32,045 nucleotides of DNA from assembly GCA_020851555.1 (NCBI GenBank), contig JADZCM010000043.1:1-32045 (forward strand), in the 5' to 3' direction. The position numbers and the translations under genes are program-made. This DNA is from Bryobacterales bacterium. Its GTDB lineage: Bacteria > Acidobacteriota > Terriglobia > Bryobacterales > Bryobacteraceae. The notes beneath the pieces are model-generated. The model searched no databases and had not been told where the DNA came from. It saw only the letters and a program-made list of their open reading frames with translations. Positions 1-6,377 of this stretch are shown in pieces; the first letter of the stretch is position 1; every line of letters begins with the position of its first letter.

Positions 1-35
1 CGCTGTTGTTCGAGTACGGCCAAGGATTCAGACAT
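1..35 (-). CDS. Start of an unidentified gene, cut by the left edge
   Basis: On the minus strand an ATG at 35-33 opens a frame reading MSESLAVLEQQ to the window edge. It is preceded by GGAGG with a 7-nt spacer, a strong ribosome binding site, which is the main reason to believe it. Only 11 residues are visible, so no function can be given. It diverges from the receiver-domain gene starting at 231. A near-perfect palindrome at 51-72 lies just upstream of its ribosome binding site. Confidence 0.5.
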   Translation of the reverse strand, partial: MSESLAVLEQQ

Positions 36-50
36 GACTGTGCCTCCATT

Positions 51-72
51 CCTAACGTATCACTACGTAAGG
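51..72. repeat. Inverted repeat, possible operator
   Basis: CCTaACGTA and TACGTaAGG form 9-bp arms with one mismatched pair around a 4-nt TCAC centre. The site sits in the divergent intergenic region immediately upstream of the minus-strand ribosome binding site (GGAGG, about 43-47). A dyad of this size fits a dimeric regulator or a small hairpin. No regulator is identified. Confidence 0.4.
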
Positions 73-136
73 ATTCATGCTACAAAAAAAGAACGCGGCG
101 AAGCGCTACAGTTTTGTCGCACGCCCAAGGTCAACA

Positions 137-165
137 TTGCGCCCACTCCGGAAAACCCCTACAAT
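137..165 (+). promoter_or_regulatory. Candidate promoter of the receiver-domain gene
   Basis: TTGCGC (137-142), a 17-nt spacer and TACAAT (160-165) resemble a housekeeping promoter. The -10 matches 5 of 6 consensus bases, but the -35 only 3 of 6. Transcription would start near 172, about 60 nt before the ATG at 231. The remaining 36-230 interval holds only the palindrome at 51-72. Confidence 0.35.
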
Positions 166-230
166 TAGCGTGGATTTGTGCGCCGTGGCCGGCTCTCCGC
201 CAGGCGCAGGATCCGGAATCGAAGGCGCCT

Positions 231-665
231 ATGGAGCCGAAAAGGAATTCCGCCGGAGGGCACACGCCCCTGAGCAGTGCGGTCCTGTTCGTATCCCCAT
301 CCGTGGAAGATGCCCGGACACTCGCTCCGATACTGGAGGCGATGGGCCTCCCGTTCTCCCACGTCACCCAACTGGCCTTGGCCAAGGATCTTCTGGAAAC
401 CGGAGTTTTCGGGGCAGTCCTCACGGAGGCGACTCTGCCCGACGGCACCTGGAGGGACATGGTCGGGGTGACGGCGCAAATCAAGCGTAAGGTTACGGTG
501 GTCGTAACCGACCTCCTGGCGGACGCCCGCTTCTGGGTGGAAGCTCTGGAGTCCGGGGCGTACGACCTGCTGCCCAAGCCGTTCTCTCGCGAGGAGGTTC
601 AGTGGGTCATGGCGAACGCGGTGGCTCGCTCCGGGTTGCTGCCCAGCGGCGCCGCGGCCGCCTGA
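231..665 (+). CDS. Degenerate receiver (CheY-like) domain protein
   Basis: A 144-residue protein made of a single response-regulator receiver fold. Strand and helix spacing fit: a first hydrophobic strand ends in FVSPSVED, the third strand ends VLTEATLPDG, then comes VVVT (Thr93) and finally LLPKPF (Lys116). The phosphoacceptor Asp is Glu66, and the acidic pair after strand 1 is replaced by Ser-Pro-Ser, so phosphorylation and Mg binding are doubtful. The conserved Thr and Lys remain. There is no output domain. ATG 231 is the only plausible start and has AAGG 5 nt upstream. The frame is open farther upstream, but that translation looks non-coding. The PEP-CTERM gene follows after 19 nt, so the two may be co-transcribed. 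Confidence 0.7.
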   Translation: MEPKRNSAGGHTPLSSAVLFVSPSVEDARTLAPILEAMGLPFSHVTQLALAKDLLETGVFGAVLTEATLPDGTWRDMVGVTAQIKRKVTVVVTDLLADARFWVEALESGAYDLLPKPFSREEVQWVMANAVARSGLLPSGAAAA

Positions 666-684
666 CTCGCGCTGGATACACGAC

Positions 685-1419
685 ATGCTGAGATTTATCA
701 CGTTGTGCTTGCTGCTGGTGTTGATCTTGATGCCGGCGCAAGGCGCGCTGCTGGTCTGGTCCACGGGCAACTTCGCCGGACGCACATCGGACGTAGCCGC
801 GTGGCTTGACGCGTCCGGAATGTTCGACAGCGTCACCGGGGTCGACACCGACATACTGAGCCTGAACGACCTGCTGGCCTACGACCAGGTCCTGTACTTC
901 TCGAACGGCAGCTACGGGCAGGACCCCGTGGCGATTGGAGATGTGCTGGACAGCTACGCCGCGACCGGAAGACGCCTAGTCCTGGCCACTTTCTCCTGGT
1001 CCGGCCAGGGCGGGAATACGCTGGCCGGGAATATCATCGCCAACGGGACGAGCCCGTTCGTGACGAATGGCGCCAGCCTGTACAGCCCGGCCACGATGGG
1101 GTGGATCGACGGCTCGGGCTTCTTCAAAGGAGTGGGTTCCGTCGGCGGCCTTTTTCGGGATAACGTGGTGCTCACTCCGGGAGCCACGCTTCGGGCCACC
1201 TGGTCTGACGGCACGCCCCTGCTGGCGACAAATGGAAACGTGGTGGCGGTGAACCTGTTCCCGGACGGTTACTGGGGCAACCTGAGTGGCGACTATGCAA
1301 CGCTCTTCGCCAACACTCTGGGCATCAAGGATGAGGACATCATGCCGGAGCCTGCCACCTTCCTCCTGGCAGGCGCTGCGTTGATGAGCCTGTTCCTGGT
1401 CCGGCTGCGAAGGCGGTAG
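685..1419 (+). CDS. PEP-CTERM sorting-domain protein
   Basis: A 244-residue exported protein. An N-terminal signal peptide (about residues 1-20, ending AQG) precedes a soluble domain. The C-terminus is a textbook PEP-CTERM tripartite signal: a PEP motif (MPEPAT), a hydrophobic helix and a basic tail (RLRRR). Such proteins are processed by an exosortase and are often linked to exopolysaccharide; no exosortase is in this window. The core pattern (LVWSTGNF near the start, then DQVLYFSNGSYG and GRRLVLATFSW) resembles a glutamine-amidotransferase/ThuA-like Rossmann fold, which is inference only. The gene follows the pseudo-receiver closely. No strong ribosome binding site is visible. Confidence 0.75.
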   Translation: MLRFITLCLLLVLILMPAQGALLVWSTGNFAGRTSDVAAWLDASGMFDSVTGVDTDILSLNDLLAYDQVLYFSNGSYGQDPVAIGDVLDSYAATGRRLVLATFSWSGQGGNTLAGNIIANGTSPFVTNGASLYSPATMGWIDGSGFFKGVGSVGGLFRDNVVLTPGATLRATWSDGTPLLATNGNVVAVNLFPDGYWGNLSGDYATLFANTLGIKDEDIMPEPATFLLAGAALMSLFLVRLRRR

Positions 1420-1506
1420 AGCTGCCGCTCACCCGGTTGGAGCAAAGCGCCGGCCTCCGCCGCTGCTGTGCGTCCGGCGACCGCATTCTCAATCGCCTCT
1501 CTGCAT

Positions 1507-1546
1507 CGCCGGAGTGACGGAGTTTCGTTGCGGTTGGACTCCGGCG
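1507..1546. repeat. Perfect 9-bp inverted repeat, possible weak terminator
   Basis: CGCCGGAGT (1507-1515) and ACTCCGGCG (1538-1546) can pair perfectly around a 22-nt loop between the PEP-CTERM and ThuA genes. There is no T-run after it, only TCACTTTC, so intrinsic termination is uncertain. The rest of 1420-1605 shows nothing recognisable. Confidence 0.35.
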
Positions 1547-1643
1547 TCACTTTCAAGCATCTTCAATCAGGCGCACCCGTCCTGCCCTGGCCTCTCCCGC
1601 CGTTGTATGATACTGCGGAATAGGTTGAGGAGAGGAGAATCTC

Positions 1644-2630
1644 ATGCGAAATCGGAGGAGTTCTTTGTTGGCCGTGGGGTTGGTGCTGCTGGCCGCCGCG
1701 GCCGTACTCACTGGCATTATGCTGGCCCAGGGGCCGCCGGCTGCGCCGCAGGTCGCACAAGCCCAGCGCGGCGGCGGCGCTCAGGCGCCGGGCGGACAGG
1801 CTCAGCCCGGCAGAGGGGCTCCGGGAAGCGGCGCTCCGGCGCCGGTTCCGGGGGGCCGCGGCGGCCCTGCCCCCGCGCCCAAGTACCACATCCTGGTGAT
1901 TGGCATGACCAGGGGCTACCACCACGGCTCCACCTCGGATGGCCTGGCGATGTTCTGGAACCTGGGCAAGGAAACCGGCGCCTGGGACACGGAGATCAAG
2001 ACCGACATGTCATGGATCACCAAGAAGCAGCCAAGCAGCGAAGCCCACAGCCTGCCCTTTTTCCATGCGGTCGTGTTCGTGAATACCACCGGCGATTGGG
2101 GACTGGACGATGAACAGAAGGAGGCGCTGCTCTCCCACGTGCGCGACGACGGGCGCGGGATCGTGCTCGCCCATGCCGCCATCGACGCCAACTACAAGTG
2201 GCCGGAATTCGCCGAGATGGCGGGCGGATGGTTCCGGGCCCACCCCTGGGGAACCTTCGACGCGCCGGTCATCGTCGAGGACCAGACCTTCCCCGCCACG
2301 CGGCACATGCCCAAGTACCTGAGGCTGTTCGACGAGATGTACTCCGCGCGGGAATGGTCACGGGACAAGGTGAACGTGCTCATGCGGCTGGACGAGAGCA
2401 AGCTCGATTACGTCAACCCGCAGTACGGCCTTAAGTCCGTTCGCGAGGACAAGGACGAAGCCATCGCCTGGGCCAAGATGTACGGCAAGGGCCGCGTGTT
2501 CTATTCCAGTCTTGGGCACACCAAGGAAGCCTGGGACGACCCGCTGGTCCGGCAGCACTACCTGGAAGGCGTCCGGTGGGTGATGGGCCGCACCGAGGGC
2601 AGTACCGCCTCCCACCCCAAGGTGAACTGA
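1644..2630 (+). CDS. Exported ThuA-like domain protein
   Basis: A 328-residue protein. A signal peptide or anchor (about residues 8-28) is followed by a Gly/Pro/Ala-rich linker (about 30-80) and a ThuA domain (about 81-318). Family segments are visible: ILVIGMTRGYHHGS at the first strand, FVNTTGDWGLDDEQ, GIVLAHAAID, and the C-terminal SSLGHTKEAWDDPL. ThuA proteins have a glutamine-amidotransferase-like fold and occur in sugar-utilisation loci; their biochemical role is poorly defined. Start choice is supported by a long purine stretch (GAGGAGAGGAGA) just upstream. A TATGAT hexamer at 1606-1611 may be its -10. The gene stands alone and converges on the lipoprotein at 2723. Confidence 0.85.
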   Translation: MRNRRSSLLAVGLVLLAAAAVLTGIMLAQGPPAAPQVAQAQRGGGAQAPGGQAQPGRGAPGSGAPAPVPGGRGGPAPAPKYHILVIGMTRGYHHGSTSDGLAMFWNLGKETGAWDTEIKTDMSWITKKQPSSEAHSLPFFHAVVFVNTTGDWGLDDEQKEALLSHVRDDGRGIVLAHAAIDANYKWPEFAEMAGGWFRAHPWGTFDAPVIVEDQTFPATRHMPKYLRLFDEMYSAREWSRDKVNVLMRLDESKLDYVNPQYGLKSVREDKDEAIAWAKMYGKGRVFYSSLGHTKEAWDDPLVRQHYLEGVRWVMGRTEGSTASHPKVN

Positions 2631-2639
2631 GCCTGAGCC

Positions 2640-2678
2640 GCGAGGGGCGCGCGGCCGCGGTTCGCCGCGTGCCCTCGC
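2640..2678. terminator. GC-rich hairpin between convergent genes
   Basis: GCGAGGG at 2640-2646 pairs with CCCTCGC at 2672-2678, and inner CGCGGC/GCCGCG bases extend the stem. It lies 10 nt after the ThuA stop, in the convergent gap before the minus-strand lipoprotein. No T-tract follows, so it may stop transcription only weakly or with Rho. Confidence 0.4.
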
Positions 2679-2722
2679 GCCATCTATAACACGTCCGGGC
2701 GCCGTCCGGGCGTCGCGCGCTC

Positions 2723-3616
2723 CTACTCCGCGGTGATGCGCAGTGGTGACGCGAGCCTGAAGGTCAGCACGCTCTCGACTGGAACGCGAACCGCCTTGCC
2801 CTTGGTGAGGATCTGGGTAAGGGCTCCGGCTCCGGCGCCCGCCCCGGCGCCGATGGCGGCCCCTTTGCCGCCGCCGGCGATGGCGCCGATAATGGCGCCC
2901 ACAGCCGCGCCGCCTCCGGTGTAAGTCGCGGTCCTCTTGTTCGCGCCGACCCCCTCCTTGCCGCGCTGTGCGATGTCGGCCGCGTCGAGCTGGTAGCGGC
3001 GGCCTCCGGCCGTAACCGACGCCAGGTCCAGCACGAGGTCCGAAGCGCCCCGTATCTTCCCGCCCTGGGACGCAGCGACGATCACAAGCTGGGCCTCGGA
3101 GCCTTTCGGGATTACCACCGTTCCGGCCGAGTTGCGCACATCCTCAGCCACCTCCGCGGCGAAGCTCTGCCCTTCGGCCGCCTTGGCGGAATCGATCGTC
3201 TCGTTGGCCCTCACCCGGAGTTCGGTACCGGCCGGCAACTCGAAGGTTCTGGCCATGGGAGCAGGCCGGGTGGGCGGCGCGCTGCTCTGGCGGGCAGGCT
3301 GGGCGGGCGGTGCGCTACTCGGGCGGGCAGGCTCTTTCGGAGTGCTTGTGGTCCCGCTGTCCGGCGCTTGCGCCGCGCCGGCGTGCTGCTCGGCGTACTG
3401 CACGGACTTCACTTGACTCATGGGGATGGTGCGGGTGACGTTGTCGTCGCCGGCCAGGGTGATCTCTTCCGCCGAGCTGGCCGCCACGGTTCCCGTGATC
3501 TGCGAGCCGTCCTGCAACATCACCGTAGCCTGGCGTTTTTCCGCCGGCTGCCGGCTGCACGACGACAGACCCAACACCACGAAAATGAATGCTGCGAAGA
3601 AGCCTGCGCGTCTCAT
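2723..3616 (-). CDS. Glycine-zipper lipoprotein
   Basis: A 297-residue predicted lipoprotein. The signal peptide ends in the lipobox LSSC (Cys20). A short beta domain (about 28-75; DGSQITGTV and IPMSQVKSVQY) resembles small LSm-like or YgdI-type modules. A Pro/Ala/Ser-rich linker follows, then a beta domain with PAGTELRVRANETI and VVIPKGSEAQL, as in proteins carrying a TrbI/VirB10-like fold. A Gly/Ala zipper (about 240-275) and a basic C-terminal strand end the protein. It is likely an envelope protein; the function is unknown. I chose the ATG at 3616 because AAGGA sits 9-10 nt upstream. An ATG at 3625 is only a few bases from the AAGGA, and a farther start at 3700 would disrupt the signal peptide. 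Confidence 0.7.
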   Translation of the reverse strand: MRRAGFFAAFIFVVLGLSSCSRQPAEKRQATVMLQDGSQITGTVAASSAEEITLAGDDNVTRTIPMSQVKSVQYAEQHAGAAQAPDSGTTSTPKEPARPSSAPPAQPARQSSAPPTRPAPMARTFELPAGTELRVRANETIDSAKAAEGQSFAAEVAEDVRNSAGTVVIPKGSEAQLVIVAASQGGKIRGASDLVLDLASVTAGGRRYQLDAADIAQRGKEGVGANKRTATYTGGGAAVGAIIGAIAGGGKGAAIGAGAGAGAGALTQILTKGKAVRVPVESVLTFRLASPLRITAE

Positions 3617-3887
3617 CACGATCATTTCCTTTTCTGTTTCGATGGCAACGGAATGACAACGCAATTCGCGTGCCAGCCGGCGGCAACGCGGCAACTTCAT
3701 ACAGGATCACAAGTTTGCAGCCGGAGACCGGCGCGCGCGGTGCGAATTAAGTTCATCCACATGGAAAGAATGCGCACTGTCCGCCGGCGGCCTCGGAGCC
3801 GACCGGCGTGCGGCGCGTGCGCTCGACCGGCGGCGCCATGGCCGGCCTGCTCCGGGCTTGCCGGCTGCGAACACCGGCGGCCCGCTG

Positions 3888-3922
3888 TGTTATATTTATC
3901 CATGAGGATGAATAATTAATCG
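3888..3922 (+). promoter_or_regulatory. argC promoter with two ARG-box-like operators
   Basis: An extended -10 (TGtTATATT, 3888-3896) lies 27 nt before the argC ATG. Two sites resembling the ArgR consensus TGAATwwwwATTCA overlap it: 3889-3902 (best in its right half, ATCCA) and 3909-3922 (TGAATAATTAATCG, 12 of 14 positions). Their centres are 20 bp apart, close to the roughly 21-bp spacing of tandem ARG boxes in E. coli. The block is strikingly AT-rich against its GC-rich surroundings. A five-codon frame (MRMNN, 3902-3919) lies inside it. The rest of 3617-3887 is GC-rich with repeated CGACCGGCG and shows no gene. Confidence 0.45.
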
Positions 3923-3923
3923 A

Positions 3924-4934
3924 ATGGCTACGCGAGTCGGTGTTGTCGGGTATCTGGGCTATGGCGGCGCGGAACTGGTGGGAATCCTGGAACGCCATCC
4001 CGCAGTGGAACGTATGCTGCTGGAGGACCGGGCGGACGTGGCGGACCCGCCGCGCCCCCGCGGGCACAAGGGACATCAGCGCATCCAGGGCATGGCGGAA
4101 GCGATCCGGCGGGAGAGGTTATCCCTGGTCTTCCTCGCCACCCACCATGACGTTTCCATGCAACTGGCGCCTCAGTTTCTGGATGCCGGCGCCCGGGTCG
4201 TCGATCTCAGCGCGGCGTTTCGCCTCCGGACCCCGGAGAGGTACTCGCGGTGGTACGGCGGCGATCAGCACACCCACCCGGGTTTGCTGGCCAGCGCCGT
4301 CTACGGCCTGCCGGAGTTCAACCGCGAAGCAGTCCGGACGGCCACGCTGCTGGCCAATCCGGGCTGCTACCCGACGGCAGTCAACCTCGCCCTGCGCCCG
4401 CTGGTTGAAGCCGGGGTCATTGACCGCTCCGCCGGCGTGGTTTGCGACGCCAAGAGCGGCGTGAGCGGGGCCGGCCGCAAGCCCACTCTGAAGACCAGTT
4501 TCTGCGAGGTCACCGGCAACTTCTCCGCCTACTCCATACTGGACCATCGCCACGTCCCGGAGGTGCTGCTCACGTCCGGCCTGGAGGAGGCCGAGTTCAG
4601 CTTCACCGCCCACCTTCTTCCCGTGGAGCGTGGAATCCTCGAAACCATCTACTTCCGGCTCAATCCCGGCTACGATGCCGCATCCCTCGTGAACATCTAC
4701 GAGCAGCGCTACCGGAACGAGCCTTTTATCCGGCTGTACGACCCGGGCCAGATGCCGGACCTGCACGCGGTTGCCCACACCAACTACTGCGACATTGGCG
4801 TGAGAGTGGACGCGGCCACGCGGCGCGCGGTGGTGGTCGCCGCCATTGACAACCTGGTCAAGGGCGCGGCCGGCCAGGCGGTCCAGAACATGAACCTCAT
4901 GCTCGGGTTGCCCGAGACGGAAGGCCTCCTCTGA
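3924..4934 (+). CDS. argC: N-acetyl-gamma-glutamyl-phosphate reductase
   Basis: A 336-residue enzyme that reduces N-acetyl-glutamyl-5-phosphate to the semialdehyde with NADPH, the third step of arginine synthesis. The N-terminal nucleotide-binding loop reads GYLGYGGAEL. The catalytic cysteine is Cys148 in NPGCYPTA, followed by the SGVSGAGR segment and HLLPVERGI with the family histidine. Length fits the family. The GAGGA before the ATG is about 15 nt away, so initiation is not Shine-Dalgarno optimal. It is first in an argC-argB-NAGS cluster, and its stop overlaps the presumed argB start. Putative ARG boxes upstream suggest arginine repression. Confidence 0.95.
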   Translation: MATRVGVVGYLGYGGAELVGILERHPAVERMLLEDRADVADPPRPRGHKGHQRIQGMAEAIRRERLSLVFLATHHDVSMQLAPQFLDAGARVVDLSAAFRLRTPERYSRWYGGDQHTHPGLLASAVYGLPEFNREAVRTATLLANPGCYPTAVNLALRPLVEAGVIDRSAGVVCDAKSGVSGAGRKPTLKTSFCEVTGNFSAYSILDHRHVPEVLLTSGLEEAEFSFTAHLLPVERGILETIYFRLNPGYDAASLVNIYEQRYRNEPFIRLYDPGQMPDLHAVAHTNYCDIGVRVDAATRRAVVVAAIDNLVKGAAGQAVQNMNLMLGLPETEGLL

Positions 4935-5704
4935 GACTCCTCGTCAAGCTCGGCGGAACCCTGCTGGACGCCGAAGAACCGCGCCAGGCGCTGGCCCGCC
5001 AACTGGCATCGGCCGGGCGCGCTCGCCAGCTTGTGGTGGTGCACGGCGGCGGCAAGCAGATGACCAGGTTCCTGGCGGAACGCGGGGTGGAGAGCCGGTT
5101 CATCGACGGGCTTCGCGTCACGACGCCGGAGACTATTGACGGCGTGCTGAAGGTCTTCGCGGGCAGCGTCAACAAACAACTGGTGGCCTCCATGATCGCC
5201 GCCGGGGCGCAGGCGGTTGGAATATCGGGTATCGACGCCTGCCTGGTGGAGGCCGAATTGCTGCGGCCGGACCTCGGGCAGGTCGGCCGGCCGATGCGCT
5301 GCAATCCCGGGCTGCTCTCGGCGTTAACGGATGCGGGATACCTTCCCGTGGTCGCCTGCGTCGCCGGCGACCGGCAGGGCCGCATCTTCAACGTGAACGC
5401 CGACCAGATGGCCGTGACCTGCGCCTCCGGTTTTCAGGCGGAGCGCCTAGTCTTTCTGACGGACGTGGAGGGCGTGCTGGATAGCCGGAAGCGATTGCTG
5501 CCCGTGCTGAGCCTCGAAGAGAGCCAGGAACTGATCCGCCAGGGCGTCGCCACGGGCGGCATGCAGGCCAAACTCACCGCGGCCGGTGAGGCGTTGCGCA
5601 ACGGAATTGCAGAAGTGGTGATCGCGCCGGGGAGCGCGGAGCGGGTCCTGGAACGGCTGCTCGCATCCGAGCCCCTCGGCACGCGCCTGGTGAGGGAGGT
5701 TTAG
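4931..5704 (+). CDS. argB: N-acetylglutamate kinase, probable CTG start
   Basis: A 257-residue amino-acid kinase that phosphorylates N-acetylglutamate, the second step of arginine synthesis. The family N-terminus LLVKLGGTLLD lies upstream of any ATG, GTG or TTG in frame. The only codon that keeps it is CTG 4931, which overlaps the argC stop as CTGA and has GGAAGG about 6 nt upstream. Starting at GTG 5033 would remove the KLGG phosphate-binding loop. Further motifs are VVVHGGGKQ, NVNADQMA and TGGMQAKL. The 5033 alternative is therefore unlikely unless the gene is broken or a base has been misread. Confidence 0.9.
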   Translation: MRLLVKLGGTLLDAEEPRQALARQLASAGRARQLVVVHGGGKQMTRFLAERGVESRFIDGLRVTTPETIDGVLKVFAGSVNKQLVASMIAAGAQAVGISGIDACLVEAELLRPDLGQVGRPMRCNPGLLSALTDAGYLPVVACVAGDRQGRIFNVNADQMAVTCASGFQAERLVFLTDVEGVLDSRKRLLPVLSLEESQELIRQGVATGGMQAKLTAAGEALRNGIAEVVIAPGSAERVLERLLASEPLGTRLVREV

Positions 5705-5706
5705 AG

Positions 5707-6309
5707 GTGACACAAGCTGTGGGAGTGGAGGAGATCGCCGGAGCGCCCGCCACGTCCGGGGTAGCGGTCCGCAAGGCGCTGCTCGCGGATGTTCCGGCGA
5801 TACTCGGTCTGATCAACGGTTTTGCCGCACAGGGCATGATGCTGGCGCGGACCGAGTTCGAACTTGCGGAGAACGTGCGGGACTTCACCGTAGCTTTGCA
5901 TGACGGTGCAGTGGCCGGCTGCGGCGCGTTGCACTTCTACGGCGCCGGGACCGGCGAGATCCGTTCCCTGGCGGTTCATCCCGGCCGCCAGCGGCTGGGC
6001 CTGGGGCGGCACATCATTGAGGCGCTCGAATCCGAGGCCCGCGCCCACGGGCTGCACTCCGTCTTCGCCTTCACTTATGTGCCGGACTACTTCGCGAGAT
6101 TCGGCTACCTGGAAGTCGACCGGCAGTTGCTCCCCGCAAAGGTCTGGAAGGACTGCCTGCGCTGCCCCAAGCTCCAATGCTGCGATGAGATCGCGGTCCG
6201 CAAGCTCCTGACCGGCGAGGGCGTCGAGCCTCCTGTCTCCGGAGCGGAACTCGTCTCAAATGGGACCATAATCCTGCCTGTCGTCCCCCTTGTGCGCCCG
6301 CCCGGGTAG
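5707..6309 (+). CDS. argA: GNAT-type N-acetylglutamate synthase
   Basis: A 200-residue GNAT acetyltransferase that probably makes N-acetylglutamate from glutamate and acetyl-CoA, feeding ArgB. The acetyl-CoA loop is visible as RSLAVHPGRQRLGLGRHI. The C-terminal half carries the signature of short NAGS proteins, KVWKDCLRCPKLQCCDE, with four cysteines. This is the stand-alone GNAT form, not the kinase-GNAT fusion of E. coli ArgA. The GTG start at 5707 has GGGAGG 7 nt upstream and lies 2 nt after argB. Position within the arg cluster strongly supports the substrate. No argJ is present here. Confidence 0.85.
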   Translation: MTQAVGVEEIAGAPATSGVAVRKALLADVPAILGLINGFAAQGMMLARTEFELAENVRDFTVALHDGAVAGCGALHFYGAGTGEIRSLAVHPGRQRLGLGRHIIEALESEARAHGLHSVFAFTYVPDYFARFGYLEVDRQLLPAKVWKDCLRCPKLQCCDEIAVRKLLTGEGVEPPVSGAELVSNGTIILPVVPLVRPPG

Positions 6310-6312
6310 CCC

Positions 6313-6338
6313 CTCCCCGCTGCCGGGATTCCGGGGAG
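6313..6338 (+). terminator. Hairpin after the arg cluster
   Basis: CTCCCCG (6313-6319) and CGGGGAG (6332-6338) form a 7-bp perfect stem with a 12-nt loop directly after the NAGS stop. No T-run follows, so this is a tentative terminator. Confidence 0.35.
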
Positions 6339-6377
6339 AGCAATCGCGCTCCGCTCCCACTATCTCTCAGTACTACT

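Noticed and set aside
2820..2925. GC-rich short repeats looking like a tandem repeat array
   Set aside because: They encode the Gly/Ala zipper of the lipoprotein and are explained by its repetitive protein sequence. They have no spacer structure like a CRISPR.
2723..3700. ATG 3700 as the start of the glycine-zipper lipoprotein
   Set aside because: The extra 28 residues are basic and Cys-containing and would bury the signal peptide. The lipobox is positioned correctly only from 3616 or 3625.
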